Source of the DNA: Verrucomicrobiota bacterium
GTDB taxonomy: Bacteria; Verrucomicrobiota; Verrucomicrobiia; Limisphaerales; JADJPG01
DNA: 64,000 nt
Assembly: GCA_016713365.1 (NCBI GenBank)
Contig: JADJPG010000015.1
Span: forward strand, 1 to 64,000
Direction of reading: 5' to 3'
How positions within the stretch are numbered: the stretch's first letter is position 1; every line of letters begins with the position of its first letter. Positions 62,701 through 64,000 of this stretch are shown one piece after another. A model generated the notes under the pieces. That model saw only the letters and a list, made by a program, of their open reading frames with translations. It did not search any database and had not been told where the DNA came from. A program made the translations under genes and the position numbers.

Positions 62701-63312
62701 GAATCCGCCGCGAAGGCGACGCCGATCAATTTGAAGAAGCTGCGCGAGGAACTCTCCGAGAAGCTCAAGCGCGACATCTCTGACGACGATCTTTACTCGC
62801 ACCTGATGTATCCGCAGGTCTTCGCGGATTTCTCGAAGCACGTCGCGCAATACAGCGACGTGGGCGTGCTGCCGACGCCGGCGTTCTTCTACGGCCTGAA
62901 GCTCGGCGAGGAAGCCACCATCAGCATTGAGGAAGGCAAGACGCTCTTCATCAAGCTCGTCAGCGTGAGTGCGCCGGACAAAGACGCGCGCCGCACCATC
63001 GCCTACGAACTGAACGGCATGACGCGCGAGGCTTACATCCTCGACAAGACTGTCACGCCCAAGACGAAGACGCGCGCAAAGGCTGACCTCGCCGATCCGT
63101 TGCAAGTCGGCGCGCCGATTCCGGGACTCATCGCCGCTATTTCCGTCACCGTCGGCCACAAGGTCGCGAAAGGCGACAAGCTGATGATGATGGAAGCGAT
63201 GAAGATGCAGACGACGGTTTATGCGCCGTGCGACGGTGTGGTGGCCGAACTGCCCGTGCAACTCGGCGACACCGTTGAGAGCAAGGATCTGCTGGTGAAG
63301 CTGCGGGCGTAA
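59779..63312 (+). CDS. pyc: Pyruvate carboxylase
   Basis: Biotin enzyme making oxaloacetate from pyruvate, refilling the TCA cycle. 1177 residues. The biotin carboxylase domain starts FKKVLAANRSEIAIRIFRAA; AAFGGGGRGMRVV and FIEMNPRIQVEHTVTE are ATP/substrate motifs. The carboxyltransferase domain carries TFRDAHQSLMATRVR, FRGSNAVGYSNYPDNV and HFHTHDTAGVQASAILEA. The C-terminal biotinyl domain has MMEAMKMQTTVYAPCDGVV, whose Lys is biotinylated. ATG 59779 is used; the frame opens upstream at 59731 inside no conserved sequence. A strong terminator follows. A single-chain enzyme, as in most bacteria with Pyc. Confidence 0.96.
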   Translation: MSQSRHGDSQAAEAAPAIRSFKKVLAANRSEIAIRIFRAATELGFRTVAVSAQEDRFAMHRFKADEAYLVGKGKGPVAAYLDIESIVAVAKEKGVDAIHPGYGFLSENAEFARACAKAGITFVGPRPELLEMMGDKTAARALAQKIGVPTLPGTEEPITDRAEALKTAKEIGFPLIIKAAFGGGGRGMRVVHKSGDLADLLDEAQGEAGRAFGNPAVFLEKYIPHAKHIEVQILGDKHGNVIHLHERDCSVQRRHQKVVEVAPSFGLPEHVIKELCDAAARIAREIRYDNAGTIEFLYDLDSHEWFFIEMNPRIQVEHTVTEVITGLDLVRAQILIAQGHRLHSLEVGMPAQNQVPRNGYAIQCRVTTEDPENKFMPDYGKLLAYRSPGGFGIRLDGGQGFAGSVITPFYDSMLVKVIASGQTYEMAMDRMHRALTEFRIRGVKTNIPFLENVIGNDIFRSGQATTTLIDTTPSLFAFKPKRDRATKLLNFLGNVIVNGNPHAKGYKPAKPLIIAEPPAYDHRQAPPAGTRDLLLKLGPKKFAEWTLKQKRLLITDTTFRDAHQSLMATRVRSCDMLAVADSMARRVGAEKNGLFSVEMWGGATFDTAMRFLSEDPWERLRQLRAKIPNVCFQMLFRGSNAVGYSNYPDNVVAGFVKHAAASGMDIFRIFDSLNYLPNLKVAMEAVQDTHAICEAAVCYTGDILDPKRDKYSLKYYVKLAKELEKMGAHFLAIKDMAGLCRPFAAKKLVKALKDEVGIPIHFHTHDTAGVQASAILEASDAGVDVVDLAIASMSGSTSQPNLNSTVASLQNTPRDTKLDLQALNEFSDYWEKVREYYHPFDTAPKTGSAEVYLHEMPGGQYTNLKEQAASMGVSHRWPEIARLYAEVNQLFGDIVKVTPSSKVVGDMALFLFSRGIKPEDVVNLEPGSVGFPESVIDMMSGGLGWPPGGFPPEVMRVVLGEKKFKEAKAAFEKDESAAKATPINLKKLREELSEKLKRDISDDDLYSHLMYPQVFADFSKHVAQYSDVGVLPTPAFFYGLKLGEEATISIEEGKTLFIKLVSVSAPDKDARRTIAYELNGMTREAYILDKTVTPKTKTRAKADLADPLQVGAPIPGLIAAISVTVGHKVAKGDKLMMMEAMKMQTTVYAPCDGVVAELPVQLGDTVESKDLLVKLRA

Positions 63313-63332
63313 GGCGCCGCACGCGAACTTTC

Positions 63333-63374
63333 AAACCGCACCCGTACCGTTGAGACGGCTGGGTGCGGTTTTCC
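63333..63374 (+). terminator. Rho-independent terminator after pyc
   Basis: AAACCGCACCC (63333-63343) and GGGTGCGGTTT (63361-63371) form an 11-bp perfect stem with a 17-base loop, followed by TTTCC. It ends the pyc transcript and separates it from the next gene. Confidence 0.85.
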
Positions 63375-63499
63375 ATTTCAGACGCAGCATTCGCGCTGGC
63401 TGATCCGGCTTTGGTCGGAAGAAAAGGTCGCGAAATTTCGGTCGATCTGCGTCTGAAGTCCGATGGTCACTTTGTTCGGAGGTGCCTTACAAGGGAGGC

Positions 63500-64000
63500 A
63501 TGAACATTCAGAACTACTTCGCCCAGATTCCGACCTCGACGTTGCTCTCGCTCGCCGTGCTCACCATGGCGTTGTTATGCTCCGTAGTGAACTCCCGTGC
63601 CGCGGTCGTGAGCTTCGGCTTCTCCGGATACATCAACTACACCCGAAACGAGGGAGGCATCCTCCCCCAAGGCATCACCACCAACACACCCTTCACTGGG
63701 ATTTTCACCTACGACACGACTCTGCACGCACCGCTTAATGGAAACCAGGTTCCAGGACGACAGACGTATTATTTCACGAACACGACCGGCTACTCCATCT
63801 GGGTCAAGGTGGGCGACCATGTCATCACGTCCGCCACGCCACAACCAGGCAAGTCCCAGTTGAACATCACGATCAATTCCGACTACGACACGACGGACGA
63901 GTTCGCCACCGATTGCTCGATTCAGAATTTCCGGCTCAATGGCGAGGCATTCCCAGAGGACTATGGCGGCGGATTCAACTTCTACCTGACCGATGCGACC
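63500..64000 (+). CDS. Secreted protein, 3' end outside the window
   Basis: The frame is open from ATG 63500 to the window end (167 codons). GGAGG lies just before the ATG. A signal peptide is likely (TSTLLSLAVLTMALLCSVVNSRAA), followed by VVSFGFSGYINYTRNEGGILPQGITTNTPFTGIFTYDTTL and later KVGDHVITSATPQPGKSQLNITI, a beta-rich pattern seen in exported proteins with C-terminal sorting signals. The missing end would show whether it carries a PEP-CTERM motif. Function unknown. Confidence 0.7.
   Translation, partial: MNIQNYFAQIPTSTLLSLAVLTMALLCSVVNSRAAVVSFGFSGYINYTRNEGGILPQGITTNTPFTGIFTYDTTLHAPLNGNQVPGRQTYYFTNTTGYSIWVKVGDHVITSATPQPGKSQLNITINSDYDTTDEFATDCSIQNFRLNGEAFPEDYGGGFNFYLTDAT

Noticed and set aside
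61471..63261. 596-residue minus-strand frame opposite pyruvate carboxylase
   Set aside because: Strong homology lies on the plus strand; the antisense frame is His/Arg-rich without any domain pattern.

Overview
The window is GC-rich bacterial chromosome that I would place in the Verrucomicrobiota, probably near Pedosphaerales/Limisphaerales. This is inferred from gene style: large secreted repeat proteins ending in a short FYRL/FYRF-type module, an RCC1/Ig protein, a kinase fused to a SecD-like domain next to an ECF-type sigma gene, Tat-exported sugar isomerase-like proteins, and many palindromic repeats. No ribosomal RNA is present, so the placement is unproven.

Layout. 0-8.2 kb is housekeeping: the accA tail, a mannose-6-phosphate isomerase, a small holin-like membrane protein, trmB next to tRNA-Arg(CCT), a sugar nucleotidyltransferase and a hydrolase, then a leftward nusB-PHP-ftsY-ribD cluster. 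8.4-31.5 kb holds an RCC1-repeat protein, a Tat-exported TIM-barrel protein, priA, a lytic transglycosylase, a ruvC-small Cys/Gly protein-ruvA-acyltransferase operon, a surface lipoprotein or secreted protein, two hydrolases, mpl, a PAS protein, a DegP-type protease, a rhomboid, leuB and a CHASE2 hybrid kinase. 31.7-37 kb has a small secreted protein, a methyltransferase and a FecR-TPR-beta-barrel fusion. 37-47.7 kb is a set of secreted repeat proteins around a sigma-54 response regulator. 47.7-57.7 kb has an ECF-type sigma, a giant Ser/Thr kinase, a tail-fibre/S74 protein and another repeat protein. 58-59.7 kb is a REP-associated transposase (RAYT) with its repeats; pyruvate carboxylase and the start of a secreted protein close the window.

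The most interesting signals are: (1) a probable sigma-54 regulon at 38.9-45.8 kb, in which three intergenic regions each carry a GG-N10-GC promoter and copies of the palindrome GTTCCG-N4-CGGAAC, flanking the gene for a Fis-type enhancer-binding response regulator and driving genes for secreted repeat proteins; (2) palindromic elements inserted in frame in essential genes, including a perfect 30-bp inverted repeat and a separate two-hairpin element inside ribD, and two purine/pyrimidine-armed insertions in priA; (3) a RAYT gene flanked by three copies of a composite three-hairpin element; (4) unusual fusions (FecR-TPR-barrel; kinase-SecD P1; YadA-like head with an S74 chaperone).

Six genes (accA, ftsY, the RCC1 gene, the methyltransferase, the RAYT and its neighbour) read correctly only if one or two bases are added or removed, mostly in short homopolymers. 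Several are essential genes, so sequence or assembly error is the simplest explanation; reads are needed to decide. A further gene carries an in-frame TAG 32 codons before its apparent natural end.
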